Assembly: GCF_012489685.1 (NCBI RefSeq)
Contig: NC_080043.1
Coordinates: 38,703,127-38,767,126, forward strand
DNA length: 64,000 nt
Direction: 5' to 3'
Origin: Lotus japonicus
Taxonomy: Eukaryota; Streptophyta; Magnoliopsida; Fabales; Fabaceae
A model generated the notes under the pieces. It was given only the letters and a program-made list of their open reading frames with translations, searched no databases and had not been told where the DNA came from. The translations under genes and the position numbers were made by a program. Below are positions 57,661 to 64,000 of this stretch, in pieces (position 1 is the first letter of the stretch; every line of letters begins with the position of its first letter).

Positions 57661-59618
57661 GAAGTGATATGCTGATATTTAATTGTATTTGTATAGAAGC
57701 GAAATTCAATAGAGATCTCTTATCTTTTTTTTCTTTTGAAAGGATTTCTTATCTTAATCAGTTTTAAATTGGTATATGAAGAAATTTTGTTGACCCAGCA
57801 AATTATCTTTGAGTTTGGTTGAAAGTTTATCTTTCAATGGAAGTTTATCTTTCAATGAATATCTTTTTTAACAACTTTTGCTATGAATTTTCAGTGAAGA
57901 CACTAAATTTTATATCAGAAAATAAAATAAGGCTTCCAATGTTTTGCATGTTTAATTACCGGTTTATAGGTTCCAAAAAAGAAATACCGATTTATTCAAA
58001 TATAGTTATAAAAATATCACAAAATATTCATATATATCTTTATCTCCTATATTTTAATGAGAAACCACGAACTTTATGTTTGAAAAGTTTTACAAAGATA
58101 TTTAGTTTTTTTCCTTTTTTTACTAGCAAAAGATATTAGTTTATTCATATTTTTAGAATTATCTTTTATGGAAAAAAAAATTAATTTGAATAATTCAATT
58201 TTTTTTTCAAAATAAATTTCATGAAAAAATAGTTATCCAAAATTTAAAGATTTAACTTACGCATTTCGGAAAAAAAAAGATTTAACTTACGAATGAATTT
58301 ATTTATTTAAACACAAGTTATTAACACAATAGATAATTTCAACTGCACACAATACTTTTGCAATGAAGTTAATTTGTATTTCGTTCAAAAAAAAAAGTTA
58401 ATTTGTATTTGAATTTCAAGTAAAAAAATTCATAAAAACTTGATTTTTTTTGTTACATGGGAGGAAAAAAAATTGCCCGAGTCATGGTAGAACACTAAAT
58501 TTTAAAATTTGAATTTTCTACTTATAATGATTAGGCAGAAAACGATACTTTCCTAACAGGACTTTTCATAGCTCGAGATCTTAGAGCCACGACAGCAACA
58601 TTATGCAGTGAACACCAATTGGTTATCTCCCAAATCTGTGGTTATTATCGAGCTAATGTCATTGATGTTACAGTACTCAAAACATAATGATTTATTGGAG
58701 TAAATGTTCAATTTCATCCCTGAAAATGTAGGCGTCGGGCAATTTAGTCCTAAAAGAATGAAATACTCTCTGCAATGAAATACTCTCTACAGTTCCTGAT
58801 TGCATCAAATGTCGATCAAGTCAGTCTCTATGGTAAGATAAAACATAGGTTAAGTTAGTCCATGTAGAGACTAACTGTCCCACTAACTAGACCGACATTT
58901 GAAACAATCAGGACCCCAAATAGATGTTTCTCTCTCCTATGGACTACCTTGGCCGGCACTGCACTTTCATGACAAAATTGACTATTCACTCTATTTTTTT
59001 TGTACTATCTTGGCTATGTTCAGGTAAGAAAGCTTCCCTAGCATAATTCTACTAACTGTAGGTTTGAAACTTTTTTTACAATAAATTCTAAAATCAAAAC
59101 TAATTTGTAGGATAGGCTTCTATGAAAAGCCTTTAAATATCATAATTGATTCTAAGGAAGAATAGAAATTGACGCAAACATGCTATGAGATTGTTACAAA
59201 CTGACTTGCACAAGTTTTCATCTATGTAAGCGTGATTAGAAGCAAAAACATTAATATGATCTATGTAAAATGCAAGCTGAACTACTACCTAGGCCCTTCC
59301 ATGTATAACGTGTAAGCTAAAATACTACCAACAATGCTATCATTTGGGTACAGCTTACAGAAATCTAGCGAAAACAATATACAAAAGCAGGGAATAAGCA
59401 TTGCATTTAACTAGAACTAGAACGGAATATTAGACAGAACCAACAATTTCCAGGTTACATTGACAAGTCGGTACATGTATACATACATCTTTGAGGGTTG
59501 GGGATTGGAGGAAAACTGCATATAAGACCTGAATTCTAATCTATCAGCCACAAAAGGCCCTGTGTTTTAACATTAATCACTAGAACAGTTGACTCCTTGT
59601 TTCATTATCTCTTTACAT
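57661..59618. other. Intergenic, no gene seen
   Basis: AT-rich, with poly-A/T runs. Around 58690-58920 a segment reading tcaatttcatccctgaaaat and atttagtcc-like repeats resembles dispersed repeat families. The last ~150 bp are probably 3' UTR of the kinase gene. Confidence 0.45.
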
Positions 59619-63459
<3,841 letters not shown>

Positions 63460-64000
63460 CTGCAATTCATAGCAATAAATATATATTTAATATGGTAAAC
63501 CAATTCTCCTAATGCAGAAATAGAATATAAAACTCTTTATAATACAATACCAGTGATAGCTTATCGAGTTGACTCAATTAACTAACAGCCAAAATTAGCT
63601 TAATAGCAATTATCATCAATAATTTTGTTTAAAAGCATTTACTTAACATGGCAATGTCATGTGCCTATCATGTATCACATGCATGAGTCAGCAAATTCAC
63701 TAATGGACATGCATATATACAAAGCCAATTTAGTAGTCATAGTCAATACTTTGAATTCCTACTTCTATGCTGCATATTAGGATGAGACTTTGCAAGTTTA
63801 TGAAAAATAACAGTCGCCACTCATCTCAAAATTATGCATTGATTATTATATGTCAAGAGGAACGCACAGCTACGAAACGTATCCAGAAGAAATCGGATGC
63901 TAGCCACTAATCAGAATGCGAAATTGAAGATAGGTTAAGAGTAACGAACTCAAAAGTATAAGCAATTATGCACATAAAGTTAAATCAGGTTACCATCATT
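63460..64000. other. Upstream of kinase exon, no further exon identified
   Basis: Presumably 5' intron or 5' UTR of the kinase gene. I found no minus-strand ATG-bearing exon that would join in frame to GAAATG at 63459. Confidence 0.5.

Overview
The window is plant nuclear DNA, most likely from a dicot and plausibly a legume. The evidence is AT-rich intergenic sequence, GT-AG introns, several plant-type retrotransposon lineages, and three plant gene families: HD-ZIP IV, SAG12-like cysteine protease and BIN2-like GSK3. The legume assignment rests on the general look of the repeats and is inference only.

Most of the window is nested transposable elements. Positions 1-6692 hold a decayed Ty3-type element (tRNA-Met primer site, broken gag, protease and integrase scraps, 3.55-kb 3' LTR). 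Positions 6693-24400 hold a local duplication, hAT and Stowaway MITEs, a Helitron with a duplicated 5' end, four LINE fragments and a small HD-ZIP IV-like gene (minus, 14839-15449). Positions 24590-35695 hold a complete young gag-only Ty3 element with TSD GTAGG, whose 5' LTR carries a nested solo LTR. Positions 35700-44620 hold a decayed plant-transposon ORF (37052-39263), an Athila-type gag scrap, a hAT element carrying an LRR gene fragment and an NDR-kinase pseudogene fragment. Positions 45225-52764 are an old minus-strand solo LTR split by two later solo LTRs, each with its own TSD. Positions 52765-56040 are AT-rich repeats and a LINE 3' end.

The right end is the gene-bearing part. A SAG12-like papain-family protease lies at 56216-57521 (minus, two exons). 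A clade II SHAGGY/GSK3 kinase of the BIN2 group lies at 59619-63459 (minus, 11 exons recognised, 5' end possibly outside the window), with a GC-rich hAT-like element in one intron.

Two observations stand out. First, the 3.2-kb solo LTRs at 45.2-52.8 kb each appear to contain a whole transcription unit: TATA box, conserved splice donor, acceptor joined to an ATG, and an unrecognised ~190-codon ORF. The ORF is alignable between the two diverged LTRs. Second, every long LTR family here carries an array of short stem-loops in which the loop is constant while the two stem arms change together. All comparisons were made by eye.
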